A DNA stretch of 64,000 nt from Acheta domesticus (GCA_031308135.1 JAHLJT010000631.1:179783675-179847674), one strand, 5' to 3'; positions 1 through 13,500 are shown, counted from the first letter of the stretch. Program-made: numbers and translations. The notes: generated from the sequence alone by a model not told the origin.

Positions 1-2329
1 AAATTTATTTTTGAATCATTAAAATTTATGAAAAAAGTATATATGTTTGAGGGGTAAGTTGTTACTTTTACGCGTAATATGTTGGAATTTATCTCGTCCC
101 TAGCAATTTTGCTTTATGTCGGCTTCACTCTCGATCCGGATCCGAGATATTTCCCGAGTTACGTCCACCTACGTTGTGTAATATGACGGACGTTTCTAGT
201 TAACTAAGTTTAAAACGATTCTATGTCGTGTATGCTCCAATATGCAAATCATGAAGTGTACGCTACCTAAAATGTATGCACAGGGAAACCATATTCTGTG
301 ATATATACGGAAATTCATAGTACATATATAATTTAAAAGTATATGTTATGTCAATTTTTTCAATCTAATTGTCAGGTTTTCTAATAAATACTGTACCTTC
401 TATATCCGATATCGTGAACCGAAAACTATAAATATGGTATTGAGCACAAGAATGAAGTTCAGTGAAAGGTTGGAAACGCAAAAGAAATGGTGTAGTTTCA
501 TGCAACCTCTGAACTTTTAAAACTATCGTGTCGTGATTCAATCTGTGTTCCGGTAACTAGCGTTTTTTCAATAAACCGTATTCCCAAAATTAAAATAAAT
601 AAACAGGCAAGTGAACAAACAAGGACCATTCTCAAGACTGAAATATCTCTTCCCCTCTATGTGCACGTTTTTCTCAATTAAAACTGTTCACGAAGATTTA
701 CGTATTGCATTAAACAATGATAACTCATGTAATTATGTAGATAAACAGAGTTCATTTTAATAGGAGACAGACACATTATTCCCTCTCTTTAAGAGTACTC
801 CGAAATTGTAAAAATCACTTCTTTGATCTTAGCCTTAGAATACAAAGAAGTTTGGAATTGGGAGTCAAGTAATTTTTTCTGAATCGTCGCAATTCTATTT
901 AACTAATATTTTGTAGTTATTTTTTCAGTGATTTCTTTCATTCTTTCTTTTCCTCTTTTCCTTCTTTTTTCTTTCTCTTAGTTTGTTTTTATGTTTATTT
1001 TCTTCGGTTCCTTATATTTGAGATACATGTATTATTTTTACTTATTGTAAATACTATAGAGCGTAAGTATTTAACATCGTGGCTGAGACTCCGATTATGT
1101 ACAATGTTGAGGAGAACTGGTTAAATTGTAAGTACTTTTTTAAGTGTCCCAGTAACAATTTACTTCCAAAAGAAATTTTTTGAGCAAAGAAGCAATATGT
1201 TGACAAGAAAGAAGTTATATTAACATCAAGATACTCTACAAGATTGTATTTCTCCAGCTCGCATACCTCTCACTATTTTGGTATTAACAATAATCAGTTT
1301 AATGGTCCACCTCTATCATCATTCAGAAATCAGAATTATGGAAATTTGAATTTAATTATTTAATGAAAACGGAAAGAGACCAACAGATTGAACTTGAATC
1401 ACATTTCCCTCATTTTGAATGTAGTTATATTATTTTATTACATTTTTCTCAGTATAGTATTTCAAATAGATTAATATGTTTGTTATTGTATGTTCTGTGA
1501 GAGAAAATCTTGTTTAAATTAATTATATCGCATAAACCAATTATTTTAGATCTTGTTGATTTTCTTGGAGTTGCGACAATTAATCGTTTAATTGTCTTGT
1601 TTTCTCAATTCAGTTAGTCTAGAAAGTAAATGTTTGATATTAAGTATGTAACGTGGTATATATTTTGTGTTCTAATGCGTTCAAAATAGCTATCAAGATG
1701 TATCCCGTAGAGAGTTGAAACATGTTGCGATTTGCAGAATTCTCTTAAAAGGCACTGTGCACCTGAAGATTCTCCGCAAATTGCCTAAAGAATTGAGATG
1801 TGGTAAATGGGATAATCTGTACGAATAATGCAAACATGTGAAGTTAAGATTTGTTGCTCCGGCTCTACGCGTTTCAATGCAATTATACCGCCAATGAAAT
1901 GACAAATACGAGTAACCATAACTACAAGTCATTTCATTGTGGAATGGTAACAAGCAGTTATGTGTTTTCAAATACGCACTACACTTTTATAATTATTTAC
2001 TTCACAATTTATGCGTTTTTTGTTGACAATCTTCTGGCTGGATCAAACGTACGACGAGACGCACAATTTACGACGGAGTATGCGCTGAAAAGTAATAGAA
2101 ATATTTTGTTCTCAAAATCACCTGATTCCTTTGAAGCGGAAGTGTAGGGGTTGCCGTATAAATGATGTTATGCTTTGTCATTAACTATCTAAAATATTAT
2201 TGACAAATCTTAATACCTTAACATGTCATGGGTACAATGGAAATTAGCTTCGAGTCAGACAATCGTACGTATAGAGTTACAATGGATATCCGTCCTTAAT
2301 ATGTTGATGTTTTGAGTATTCATAGTACT
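1..2329. other. AT-rich DNA without a recognisable gene
   Basis: No frame shows a known domain, splice-bounded exon or repeat structure. Short open frames at 1693-1971 (-) and 1851-2147 (+) overlap on opposite strands and resemble nothing I know. Confidence 0.6.
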
Positions 2330-2530
2330 TTCATTCCATCTTCTTCATTGTGATTTCTTCTCCATCTTCTACTTCTTCTTTTCTTTTTCTTTTCTTCTTC
2401 TTTTCTTCTGTGGATCGTTGTTCCCTACCCATTTAGCTTATCGAACATTTCCTTCCGCACACCCACTTTTCTTTCTGGTCGTTCCCGTCCTTCCAGCTAA
2501 CTTCCTCTTTTTCTAGACCATTAACTTGTG
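2330..2530 (+). repeat. Pyrimidine-rich (CTT/TTC) tract
   Basis: Irregular CTT and TTC runs on the plus strand, densest at 2340-2410, leading into the GC island that follows. Low-complexity DNA; no coding signal. Confidence 0.7.
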
Positions 2531-2589
2531 CTTTTTTTGCGTTCTCCTCTTCCCTCCTTGTCGCCGTCTGTTTTGAAGAGCATCAAAAC

Positions 2590-3080
2590 TGCTCACGTCG
2601 AGAGCCAACATTTTCTCAAGTTGCGCGCCGTAGAGCGGTGCTGGCCATGACAGGGCCGCGCCCGAACGTCACTTGGCTTTACGACCAAACGCCTCGGCCC
2701 TCTCCCAGCGCCTCCCCTCCCCACTCTTCTCTACGTGCCTCTCCCGCCCTCCCTGTCACGTCTCCACTCCTCTCCGTTTCTCCCTGCCCTACCCTTCCCC
2801 GTCGGACTTCTCCAGCCCCTTCCCACCCCTCCTCGCCAGTCCTACTCTACCCTCCCCGCCCGGCGCTACCCCACCCCGTGCAGCTCCCCGCCGCGCCGCG
2901 CCGCGGCCGTCGCTGTTCGTGTAACGCGATTAAATCCGACTCCCCGCCTGCCACGTCGCCTCCACCTGGCCTTCTTCCGGCGCGGAAACAGACGCGTCGC
3001 TGCAGGTTTCCGGGAATTAAGTGCTAATTAGAAGCGCCACCCGAACGTTTATGCTTTCCTTCCCCGCGCTTTGGATCTCG
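2590..3080. other. GC/CpG-rich island
   Basis: An abrupt rise in G+C and CpG against AT-rich flanks, with GC-only runs near 2880-2915 and a TAATTA core just after, near 3025. Open frames on both strands are proline/serine/arginine-rich products of composition. A CpG-island promoter or regulatory element is possible, but I see no TATA box, initiator or first exon that would fix a gene. Confidence 0.55.
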
Positions 3081-3110
3081 ACGGAGACGAACGGCGAAGC
3101 CCCGTGGAAT

Positions 3111-3530
3111 TGGAACTCCCCCCTCCACTTCGTCCCCTACTTTTCCTCTCCCCTCTTTACCACCCATTCCTCAGTTTTATTCTCCCACTCTTCCACTTCC
3201 CTCCCCACGTCGTTTCCTACCTACCCTGTATTCTCTTCAACCCTTCTCTCCATTCTTTCCCTACCCTGCTTCCGTTTCTCTCAATCTTTCCTGTTTCTCC
3301 TCTCCTTTCTTCGATGCCTCTAGGTCACTTCCTCCCTCTCTCCATTTTTTATTTCCGCTTCATTATTTTGTTTCATTCTCCTTTACTCCTAGAAATTTTC
3401 CCCCATCACTGCCCTTATCTCTTTGACGTTGCCAGGTTTTCCGCTCCCCCTCACTCTTCCCTTGGGTTCTTTTGTGCATTCCTCCTTTCTCTACCTAAAT
3501 CTCTTCCCTCCTGTTGCCTCTGAGGTCGCT
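3111..3530 (+). repeat. Pyrimidine-rich low-complexity tract
   Basis: About 400 bp dominated by C and T on the plus strand. It gives phenylalanine, serine, leucine and proline-rich pseudo-frames (for example 3071-3523) with no domain. The bias continues downstream from the GC island. Confidence 0.7.
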
Positions 3531-3540
3531 GGCAAGTTAC

Positions 3541-5940
3541 GCCCGACACTAGAGCTCCTTCGAACTCCTCGCTGGTGATGGACTTATTGCATTCGCGACC
3601 TTCGCCTGCTCTCCCTTAACTGCAGGTACACCGAACAAGTGGCCAATTTAACACTACATTCTAAAAATAAATGTTACAATCCGGAGAGCTCTACGCAGTT
3701 ATAGTATAGTTCTAGTAAGCTATTACACACTGAGTGCCCCATTCAGATGTCCATTTGTCCTATGTCCAAGTTGCAGGTTAGAATCCCGCCGTGATATTTT
3801 GATAAACGTTTCATGCCGGGTTGCGTTCTGCAGACATTCCAAAACGATTGGAAAGAACTAAAAGTTCACAGAACCTGGCTTTGCGCAAACGGAAACACAT
3901 ATCAATACAACTAGACGTCTGTCGAGTGTTTTGTAGGGGATTTAACTTTTGCTTCAAGACCTTATTCATCACGCGTTTCATTTGAAATTTATTGTTAATT
4001 TCAATTTGATTAAAATATGTTTTTCAATCTCTTTGATTACTAACAAACATACGATTAGACAAATTATTATTACTTATCACTTATCATGAATTAAAATAGT
4101 CAATATTCGACGATACAAACTCGCTATTGTTGCATATCATTGCAAATTATTATCTCGAAATATCTTATTCGATTTTATTGTTCAGTTTGTGCTTATTGTT
4201 CCAAGTCAAAGAAGAAATTATAGTTTTATAAAATTAGCCTTATTTTATACAAATTTTAACTTAATTATTGTCAATGGCATAAATATAAACGGCAAAAGCC
4301 ATAAAGTATATAATAGACTTGACAAAATTGCCATTATTTGAAAATTCATTATAACATTTTAATTACTTCATCGAAAATTACTGCGAGCCTATTGATAACA
4401 AAATTTCGGACAATTTGCTTCAGTAAAATATGTGTTCATGCAATTGGTCGCTTAATGAACCCTCACAAGCTCCCTCAAATTTCATCGCATTTCATGTAGT
4501 ATGTAAGAATAATAATGTTTCACACACGCGAAGGGTCGCATAAAGCACAATTACTGAAATGATGATTCACTGCCCCGAAATAATCGGATACCAGTCAATA
4601 CCCTCTTTCTGAATAATTGAAGTGTGTGCCACAAAGCACTTTTCCTGCACAGTGAGATATTTATTTCAAAATTCGCTGAGAAGGCATATGTCGAATATCT
4701 TCAGTTATATATTATTTACACTAAAGAACATATTGTTCCTCAACTATTCTTCAATTACATTTGCTCACCTCGCTTGGTAACAACGAACTGAGTCAATAAA
4801 GAGCCTCTTATTCCATATGTTTTCTTGAGTCTAGGCGCACAGTAATTTGTTTTGTTTCGGTGCTTGTGATCAAATACCTCACTGCAGAAGGTGGCTATTT
4901 GCTTGTCTCATTGTTGGCATGGCGATGCCACTAAGTTACAAAACAGTTTTATGCATTTCACAACGGTGTGAAATGTACACAAAACATGCTCATGGGGAAC
5001 GCTCTGTTGTCCAGAAGAAATGAGACAGGCGAGATGACATTGACAAAATACGTGAAGGCGTACACGATGTGCAGCAGTATTATAGGCACACAGTGTCAGA
5101 ATGTCTATATAAGTTGACGGGTAGGAAGGTCTCAAGACCAATTAACCCGTAAAAGAGTGCAAAACGTTGAAGTCAAGCCCGAAAAATATTTATTTTTATT
5201 GTATTCAATTATTATTTGTAAGACTAAGTTTAATTGTTGACACATTTTCTTATGTGCAAAATTCACTGTTTAGAATATACTTTCTCAAAGTTAAAATTAT
5301 AACGATTATCACATCTTTCAACGGTGTAAAATGTTTTATGTTATTGCTATAATGTCTGGGGTGTTATTACAGTACATGTCTCTGATTCCCATGAAAATAT
5401 CATAAAATACCAGGGTAGAGCAAAGTAATATTAACGCAAAAATATTTTGTCTTTCGATGCCTCCCTAGAAGCAGTCACAGAGTTATTTATTCTTCATGTC
5501 TCTTACATCATAAAGGCACTTTCGCGTACACTCAGCAACTGGAGATTTCAGATCCAGTCGCATCTGCGCCGGAAATGTTCAGTGGAAAGCCTTTTTATTA
5601 CGGCTCTTTCACAGAGTGAAGTGAAGAATTTATTGTTACACACGCTCACCGTGGAAACATTAAGTACGTGGTAAATATTTTGAGACAATCCAAGACTAAC
5701 TTTTTTCATTGCATTGAATGGAGATTATTATAAATAAGAAGGGATGTTGAAAAAATAGCTCTTCATAAAGACATATACAGAATATATTTGATATAGAAGT
5801 CAGTAAGAGTTCAGTCATGAATTCAACATTCAGAACATTGAAAAAATATTGTATCATGAATTTGTCTTCTATTTCTAATGTAAGAAGAAATGATAACAAT
5901 GGCTTACTTCCTTTGTGATGAGGGATGTAAAAATACTCGT
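3541..5940. other. AT-rich DNA, nothing recognised
   Basis: No exon, RNA gene or repeat family member was identified. The 75-codon frame at 5447-5674 has more even base composition than its flanks but matches no family I know. Confidence 0.5.
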
Positions 5941-5964
5941 GCATGAAACTCGTTTGCAATACAA

Positions 5965-6075
5965 TCTCTCCCGTCGCTGAGGCTGAAGGGCCATAGCTGC
6001 CTCGGCTCGATGGGTCGCGATTTGCAATCCCGCCTCGGGCATGGATATTTTTGTGTGTGCGTGTTGTCCATACGT
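5965..6075 (+). mobile_element. tRNA-derived SINE fragment
   Basis: The segment has a degenerate Pol III A-box-like stretch (TAGCTGCCTCGG, 5993-6004) and a degraded B box (GATTTGCAATCCC, about 6020-6032). These are followed by CCCGCCTCGGGCATGG, then GT-rich sequence ending GTGTTGTCC. I recall this CTCGGGCATGG plus TGTGTG core from insect, notably orthopteran, SINEs; that is recollection. The same core, better preserved, is on the minus strand at 48700-48985, which supports a dispersed SINE and not a tRNA gene. A-B spacing is too short for a functional promoter. Confidence 0.5.
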
Positions 6076-6079
6076 GTTC

Positions 6080-6945
6080 TCCCCACAGTTTTTTCCTACA
6101 GATAAAACAACCATAGTGGTCGCTATATGATCCTTCCTTTAAATCTCTCTCCCGTTGATTTTCTATTTTGTGGAATGTAACTAATTATCATTCGAGAAAA
6201 TATTTGAGTTGCTTCGAGGTTGTGAGTAAGCAAAGATTTTTTCCATTAGTTGAGAATTGTATCGATTATCTTAAATTTTAATGATACTGAATTAAATTCT
6301 TCTGATATTCTTTTGCTACACAACCGTTTCTCTTATTTTGTAAATACAGTATTAACGAAATAGCCGGTACTTGTAAAATTTAAAATCATATTCAATGAGG
6401 ATATTATTTAAATTTAGATGTTATATAAAAATAAAGAATTTTATAATGTTTGGTTGTTTTTGGATTTTTTCTGAAACGTTGAAATCCATTTCCGGTATTT
6501 TTGGATTCTGTCTGAAACTTTAAATATATTTTACGTTTACAAGGAACTTCCTAAGAGAATTTTTGGTGATTCCTTAAAAAAAGAAATGTGCAAATCGATT
6601 ATAGCAAGTGTGCATGTTGGGTAATGTTCAATGTTTGATGATTATTATAGCTGGTTTAGTGATCATTGAATATATTTCTAAAAACATTTTTTCTTCACAA
6701 ATATGAGTTGCCTAATGAGTATTCCTTTGGATTCGAACATATATTTTTTTAAGAAAACGAGATATCTTCCTCATGACCTCGAAACTTATAAGCATTTTTA
6801 TTACAAATTCCCATGAAGATCTTCATTTTAATATTAATATTCTTTTTGTTCTAAAGTGGCTAGTATGCTTTCACGTTTATGAACGTAATTCTAGTTAGAA
6901 TGCAACAAAGAAGTACATTTCTGGACATTCCCCAACGGGGAAATT
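6080..6945. other. AT-rich DNA, nothing recognised
   Basis: No supported feature. A TTCGAA element near 6733 resembles a minus-strand B box but has no A box. Confidence 0.5.
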
Positions 6946-6949
6946 TGGA

Positions 6950-7115
6950 ACTTGTTACGGCGCCGCGGATTGCTTAATGAACACACAGTCGCCATGCCAT
7001 GTGCAGCCGCAGCCCTTTGTCAGGGCTCGTTCTACTTTCCTCCGCGGCGACTACCCCTCCCCCTTCGCCCGCCCCACCCCACCGCCCCCGCACCCACGTC
7101 TTCGCTCACGTGGAA
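6950..7115. other. Small GC-rich island
   Basis: A 160-bp C-rich island (CCGCCCC and CCACCCC runs near 7060-7105) in AT-rich DNA. The open frames across it are compositional. Its function is unknown. Confidence 0.5.
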
Positions 7116-7802
7116 CATTCTGCATGACGGCACGCCTCCTTTGCCTCGAGGAGTCGTATTTCTCTCCATTTCATGAATATTCTGCCTCTACTGCGCTTCC
7201 CTGCAATGTGCGGAGTTCGCAAACGAGATATGAAATGTGAGTGCAATATCATTGTGTTAGAGTGAATGTGTGTTTCGAAATGTCGACTCGGTAGTTCTGG
7301 TCGGAATAGTGTGGAAAGTGTTTCGTCGAAATTTGTAGTAAATGTTGAGTTGATGGTAAATTTGATATAAACGAGTATTAAACTATTCTTCGCAATATGT
7401 GCTGAAGTTGAAAACTTTTTTTCTGATCTTTCGTCATTAACTTCTTTTGAAGGATTGTGGCAGATTCATTAAATGCAATATTTTTTTCGGGAAAATAGGT
7501 GTATGGAACCATTGGAACTAAAGCAATAATTTCGCTGTCGAACCCATTGTAAGTGTACGGATTCTTGGAATAAGTCATAAAAACAGAATTAGAGGCAGAT
7601 GTAGTACTTGTACAGAATTTAGCTCATGTTTTACTAGTTTATATCTTTGAAAAATCATTAAAGTTAAGTACTAAGTAATAAATTTAATATGTTTAGAGCA
7701 ATAAGACCAGTTTTGATATAAAATCACGACAAACGAACTACTGAGTGTTTTGTTTGTAGTGTAAATAAGCCAGGAATATCTCGATCATTTCCCCGTAAAA
7801 AG

Positions 7803-8001
7803 TGTGACACGTACAAGATATTTCCGAGATAATACGACACGTTAGAAAGCGAATGCTTCCCAACACAACTCCCTTAACGCTCATTTATGACAAATTACCT
7901 TTCCCTGGCGTTCCACTGGGATCTTTCATCAATCCGCACCCCTGGTGCTGTCAGGTGAATAGTTGGTGTTGTCATCGGTGTTATTCATACACAAAAGCTT
8001 G
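7803..8001 (+). other. Unrecognised open frame of about 66 codons with balanced composition
   Basis: One frame stays open from just after a stop near 7803 to a TGA near 8001. It encodes a proline and cysteine-containing stretch (for example LPFPGVPLGSF, then PHPWCCQ). A possible donor (CAG|GTGAAT) is near 7952. On the minus strand the same interval also has an acceptor-like CACCTGACAG and a donor-like GGTAATTT. Base composition differs from the AT-rich flanks. It could be an exon on either strand, a decayed repeat or chance. Confidence 0.15.
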
Positions 8002-8724
8002 AAAAAATAAAGCCTTTATGGGGCATTTGAACTTTTAGAAATTACTATTTTTTTCCTAACCCTCCATTTGATCCTCCCAAGATAATTAGGTGTCTCAAAT
8101 GAGAATTAATAGATTTACATTTTCTTGATTCGTCAGTTTATCGTTCGAAATATTTGATGAATTATTTCAAGGCGTATTTCTTTTTTTAGATAAATAACAT
8201 ATCATAATACGTATTTTTAAATACAAAATATTTCGTTAAATAATTGAAAATACATATTCTTCCACATTGGTTAGAACGATGTGTTTTAAATTGAAAGAGT
8301 GTAAAATTAAAGAACTAATACTCTGGAAAAGTTTGAAGGCCTTAACGAACCTTGTGTTCTTCAGTTTTCATTAATTTGTCGAAGACTGTTTAATCTGTAC
8401 AAGTTCTCCATTGATAGTATTAAGTTTAACTGCCATTAAATACTAGATAACAAACTTAGTGACTGTAAAATAATTATCTTACCAGAAAAATATTATCTTC
8501 AATGCAATGTAGAGAAGAATGATTGAACTGATTTCTAAGCTGAGAGTTCTCCAGTGCAAATATTTCATGAAGTTATTCTTTATTTATCTGCCCCTTGTGG
8601 AACACGATGTTATACTATGGAGCTCGACACATAATGAATATGAGTAGTAACTAACATTTTGTTTTAGATTTCCACAATATCGCCGTTCTGGTATATAAGA
8701 TGTAATAGTTGACGGTCTTCACTG

Positions 8725-9420
8725 AAGTCTAAAATCTTTCTTCTGGGGTGTACCTCAAGATCCGTGTTATGACCGCTATTCTTCTTCATTTATGTGAATG
8801 ATTCAAGATAACTATTGGAATTGTAGTCAGCATATGTACACGGATAAAAAGCAAGATTACGTCCCCAGGAAACCGGCGCAGGCAGCAATGTTAATAAACA
8901 ATTAATTAAATCAAGAGATGCCAATGAAAAATGGCTTCAATTTTAATCCAGGAAAATTACAATCCATCATAGTTGGCTCTAGCCTAATACAGAATAAATT
9001 CGAATGTTCAACTATTCCTGACGTGCTTACAGTCAATGTTGTGGTGCTTTATCATTCACATATGAGCAACTTCGACTTAATGCTCGGTGATCATCTTAGC
9101 TGCGAATATCTGGTCCGCAAGGTCTGTCGCAACGTTCAAGCATTTTCACTCCCTTAGATGTAATGGAAAATGTCTTCCTATAACAACGAAGGAAATTTTA
9201 GTAAAAACCTTATTGTTTCCTCATTTAGACTGTGGAGACATTGTTTACAATAATTTTAAAATGCACTTGCTCCAACTTTTCAAAGAACTCAAAATGCCTG
9301 TATTAGCTCTACTTAACATGTAAAAATACGATGACATATTCGGCTCTTATAAAGAACACGAAATATTAACACTAAAGGTTATAGGCGTTTATATGTCAAT
9401 CTTTGTCTTTATTTAAGATG
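8725..9420 (+). pseudogene. Non-LTR retrotransposon reverse transcriptase, 3' half, decayed
   Basis: This is the palm-to-thumb part of a LINE reverse transcriptase. In order: the GVPQ turn (8747-8758), FFIYVNDS matching the usual LLFxxYxND motif (8782-8805), and HMYTDKKQDY (8831-8860) where HMYADDTQLY is expected. After these come NGFNFNPGKLQ plus IIVGSS (thumb, after 8930), LLFPHLDCGDIVY (about 9219-9257) and KYDDIF...YKEHEILTLK (after 9322). The second catalytic aspartate is lysine. GVPQ and the Y-T-D-K box share a frame, while FFIYVNDS is in another, so at least two frameshifts are present, plus stops. The pattern fits Jockey/CR1-like LINEs. It is a dead copy; the 5' half is missing or unrecognisable. 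Confidence 0.85.
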
Positions 9421-9793
9421 GTAAAAGTACTTCAGTTTAGCTTAGCTTACTATTGTATTAGGGCGCTGCCTGCTTAGTAGGTCTTCGCCGACTAGAAAGG
9501 TTTCCTCCAGGGTCGAGCGACAAGTGAGGCGAAGTGGACATAATAAATTATAGTCGCATGAGGTGAATTCGAGGCTGCCTTGAAGAGTGAAAATGCACCA
9601 AGCACATGGAGCTATCACTCATTTCAAATCTTACTTTCAAGTTCCATCTTTGTATTTTGATATATAATTGTATGTCAAAACTGCTTTCAAGCAATTTTGT
9701 AAATATTTTTGTATTTGTTAAGGGTATTGTAACAAATACCTGTTCTTATAAGTTCTATTTAAATAATGTCTATATGGGGATATATTCGTTTGT
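9421..9793 (+). mobile_element. Probable 3' end of the LINE at 8725-9420
   Basis: This is the expected C-terminal tail and 3' UTR of the reverse transcriptase upstream. It ends in T-rich sequence with TATTTTTGTA repeats and runs straight into an ATT microsatellite, as in LINEs that end in a short simple repeat. The assignment rests on position and orientation. Confidence 0.5.
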
Positions 9794-9830
9794 ATATTAT
9801 TATTATCATTATTATTATTATTATTATTAA
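9794..9830 (+). repeat. (ATT)n microsatellite, likely LINE tail
   Basis: About 12 ATT units with one ATC variant, directly downstream of the LINE remnant in the same orientation. Host sequence resumes at about 9831. Confidence 0.75.
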
Positions 9831-10269
9831 GTGCTTCACAGTTTTATTTAATAATGGTAAACATTTTTACGGAGATCATTTTCATTTTCGACTGAGGAGC
9901 ATAAAGAATGAGCATGAAATGTTTGATACACCAGTAATGAAACGATAATTTCTATCGATAACCAAGCAATCCTTTTAAATATAACAAATATACACACGAA
10001 ATCAAATATTACAAGAATTAAAAATATAGTAGAGTGCGCAAATATGATTAAATCTTCCTCTGACGATCCGAGAACGAAAATGAAGAAAGAACCCCTTTCA
10101 TCATTAAAGGAAGACTTACTAGTCTTCTCCTATTGGTTAACTTTGACATCTTTAGAACCTAATATTGCGAAACACAAACATCCTCACAACCTCAATTCAG
10201 CCGCTTTCTTTGTTTCTTAACAACTAAGAGGAAGTGTGTAAAAACATGAGAAACACGACGCTATCCGGC

Positions 10270-10560
10270 TGTTTCGATGATTGGTATCCGCCGAGTGTTT
10301 AGGAAACAAAACGCAGGTGTTAGCAACTGCAGTCCGCGGGAACCATCTCCGCTCTTTTTTGCGCCGCTTTCGCCGCGGGTCAGCTGTAAAAGCAGCCTCC
10401 GACGTCGTCCATTCGGCGCCCCACCCCGCTCAGCCGAAGCCCCCGGGCGCCGGAGGAGGGGGAGGCCAATATGTGGGTTTTCCTTTCCGCTGAGCATTTA
10501 CCCGGATCCGCCTCTCGCCGGGGAGATCGAAAAGCTCTCGAGAATTCCCGCCCCCCTTTT
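10270..10560. other. GC/CpG-rich island
   Basis: GC-rich with many CpGs and G-rich stretches (GGAGGAGGGGGAGG near 10452), flanked sharply by AT-rich DNA and ending in a T run near 10556-10563. Open frames on both strands are arginine/alanine/proline-rich and mirror each other, so they are compositional. CpG-island promoter function is possible but unsupported. Confidence 0.5.
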
Positions 10561-10569
10561 TTTTATATT

Positions 10570-13500
10570 TTACTTTTGGAATCCGGTGTCGATGTCGTGA
10601 GATGCCAACGAAAACGCTCCAGGGAAACGTGGGCATTGTAGTGGAATTCGGAGATTCCGCTTTTACGAGTTTTGTGACGCTGTCTACGAAGCGTTGTTTA
10701 TATTCTACATTTCTGTGAATTTCTGTAGAGGGAATATTTGCAAGTTGATTTGATTTTCCCGCAATCCTGTTACACAATGCTACCCGAAGGTAAATAATTC
10801 ATTTGATTGTAGCCTTGGGCTGTGTTTTTTTATGATTTGTGTAGGCAAATTGGTTTCGTGCGTTTGGTGAATAAATTCTTCAATATCTCGAAAGGTATTT
10901 TACTAAAAATGTAGAAAATAAAAAAATAAAAAAAATAAAATTGCAAGGGACATTGAAGTTTCAGTGAAGATTGGTTGTTTAAACGCCTAGAAGGAAACAA
11001 TTCATATAAGATAAGATATCGTTGTCTTAGTATTACGTTGTTTAGATTTTCTTTTCTGGTGGTGAACTATGATTCAGTTCAGTATATAAACGAATTTGAA
11101 TCAACTGAAACAAAGTTCAAACAAATATTTCAAGCTCTCTACTAAAAATGTACGCCAAAATTATCAGACACTTCTATAATATCTCATTATATTACTAATA
11201 CGAACAAAGAATTGTTATAACATTTCCTTATTTCTGTAAACTAATTACATTTATGCACTTATGAAAGGTACGCTAAACGTTTAGGTAACGTAGAGTTTTT
11301 TCTGAAGTTTTCAAAATTGCTAGGATACAGGAAATGCTGGTATGAAATTATTTTTTAAAACACTTACTGTTATAGGTACTGCTATGAAATTATTTTTTAA
11401 AACACTTTTAGTATTACAGAACTACGAGTTAACGCTTGGTAAACATTGTTTACAATGTTGTCAGCGTTGAATTGTTTAGTTAATGGTTTGATAGCACCTT
11501 TAACAATATTTTATTTATAGTTCATGTTACTGAAGCTCGAATTTTTACGATATAAAATTATTTACTAGATGAATTAGTTAGGATGAAAAATGCTATTCAA
11601 AACAGATATTTTACTGTCTTTTGATAATTCTCAGAAACATTCATTTACACTGGACGAAAATGAGTAAAAATCAGTGTTTCGAATAAAAACGCAAACTAAA
11701 CTCATCCCAATCCTGCCATGAGATAAATACAACGAGGTATGTTACTGAACTACGAAATTTCTCTGAATGTCAATCATTATCATTCACTAAACCACATGAC
11801 ATCAAATACTTTAAGAACCACTAATAGCTGACAATAGTATAAAACAATCTGTAATTTACTAGTTTGTACTACTATATTCTAATTTAGGTTCCAGTAGTGT
11901 CGTATATCTTTCGGTTATTTACGCATTAGTTTAGTGTCACATGGATAATTGGTTTTTGGGTTTCATTTGCACGGAACAGTTTTTTCCTTGATTGTGCCCG
12001 ATATTCTAATTAACCGTTATTTAATTAATTATGTTTATCTTTTGTTAAATACATTTTTTACACATTTATAGTATTTCATATTAAAGCAATGAACTACTAT
12101 TGTTTGTTGACTATAATACAATCAGTTTTTACAACTGACAGGTTGAAGAACAATGCTAATGAGTTAAATAATTTTTTTAAACTGAAAATCATATGGTAGT
12201 CTCTTACGTTCTTTATGGGCTCAATTTGATAATAGACGGTTAACATCATTAAAATATTCAATTTCTTGGTTTTATAAAAATTATTTGTTTGAATTGAAAT
12301 TATTCCATTATCGGAATCACACAATGTAAGGTCACCAATCCCGTTGTTGATAATTAAAGTTTTATATTTTAGTCCGTACAAAATGTTGATACCCATTTTT
12401 AGTTTTTCATTAAAATAGACACATTCATTAAGAAACTTTTCTTATTATTTGAAATTCTACGTCTCATGTTTGTCTTCCCATTGTAACAATAAAAACATTT
12501 CTTCTTTTTTCTCCTTACAATATAAGTCAATGGACGTACGTGGAATAAACATTATAGAGTTAGTTCTATTTTCGCGTTAATTCTAACTTTATTAAATAAT
12601 GCGTAAAATATTGTATTGTATGAAAACCGATAGTGTAAAAATTACGTATTGTATTCACGAGAGCAAACATGTAAATACGAAACAGTCTATAAAATTTCAT
12701 CTATTGCAATATTGAAATACTGCAACATTGAAAAATGTTGATCAGTCTGCATATTCTATAATAAAAAATTGACATTAATGCGCGGGGTACGCTATATATT
12801 TTCCGAAAATACAAATTGGAAAGTAGTTTTTTAATGAGTCAGAACATTGCACTCCTCTTATTATCCGCGATTTATTCGTATAATTTCTTTGACGTCTGTA
12901 GTTTTAGTTACGTTATTTGCGTTTTTCAATTGTCTTTGATGTAGTACCTTCTGACCCGCATACTTTCACTGTAGTCGATGTCATAACTCCCACGTTTCTG
13001 AGCAGAGTCTGCGCGTCTCCTGTACAAAATATAATAGCCATTATTTCCCGGCTATTGATTTTACATCAGCTTTGCCGTGGTGTGATTATCTTTTCTATAG
13101 AATAGTGTGTATACTCAAGCGGAGTTTTTGTATAGCAATTTGTCGTGGAACAAAAGCCACTTTTTGCTCTCCCTTTGAACGCAAAAGCGGAAAAATGAGT
13201 ATTATATGTAAAATAAACAACGCCTCGCCTTGTTTCAAGACCAGGAAAGCAAAAACATCAAAGGCTGAAATCAATAGCTAATAGCGCATCACGAACATGA
13301 AATCCTCGGGCAATACAAGAGAATAGACAAGTGAATGTTATAAAATTAAGACTGTAGAATTCAAACCGGGTTCATCACTATTTATCGTTGAAAATAGACA
13401 TGAATAATAAGACGAGCATACAGATCTGTTGTTGTGATGGTTTGTGAAAAGGAACAAGAAATTAAATTCTCATTCCTTTAAATCTGAAAAATGAATTTGA

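Noticed and set aside
1693..2147. Opposing frames of 92 and 98 codons
   Set aside because: They overlap on opposite strands, have no recognisable domain and share the composition of their surroundings.
6725..6745. B-box-like GTTCGAATCC on the minus strand
   Set aside because: No A box or stem structure at the required distance.
12097..12396. 99-codon minus-strand frame
   Set aside because: AT-rich, isoleucine/asparagine/lysine-rich, no motif or splice context; expected by chance in 64 kb.
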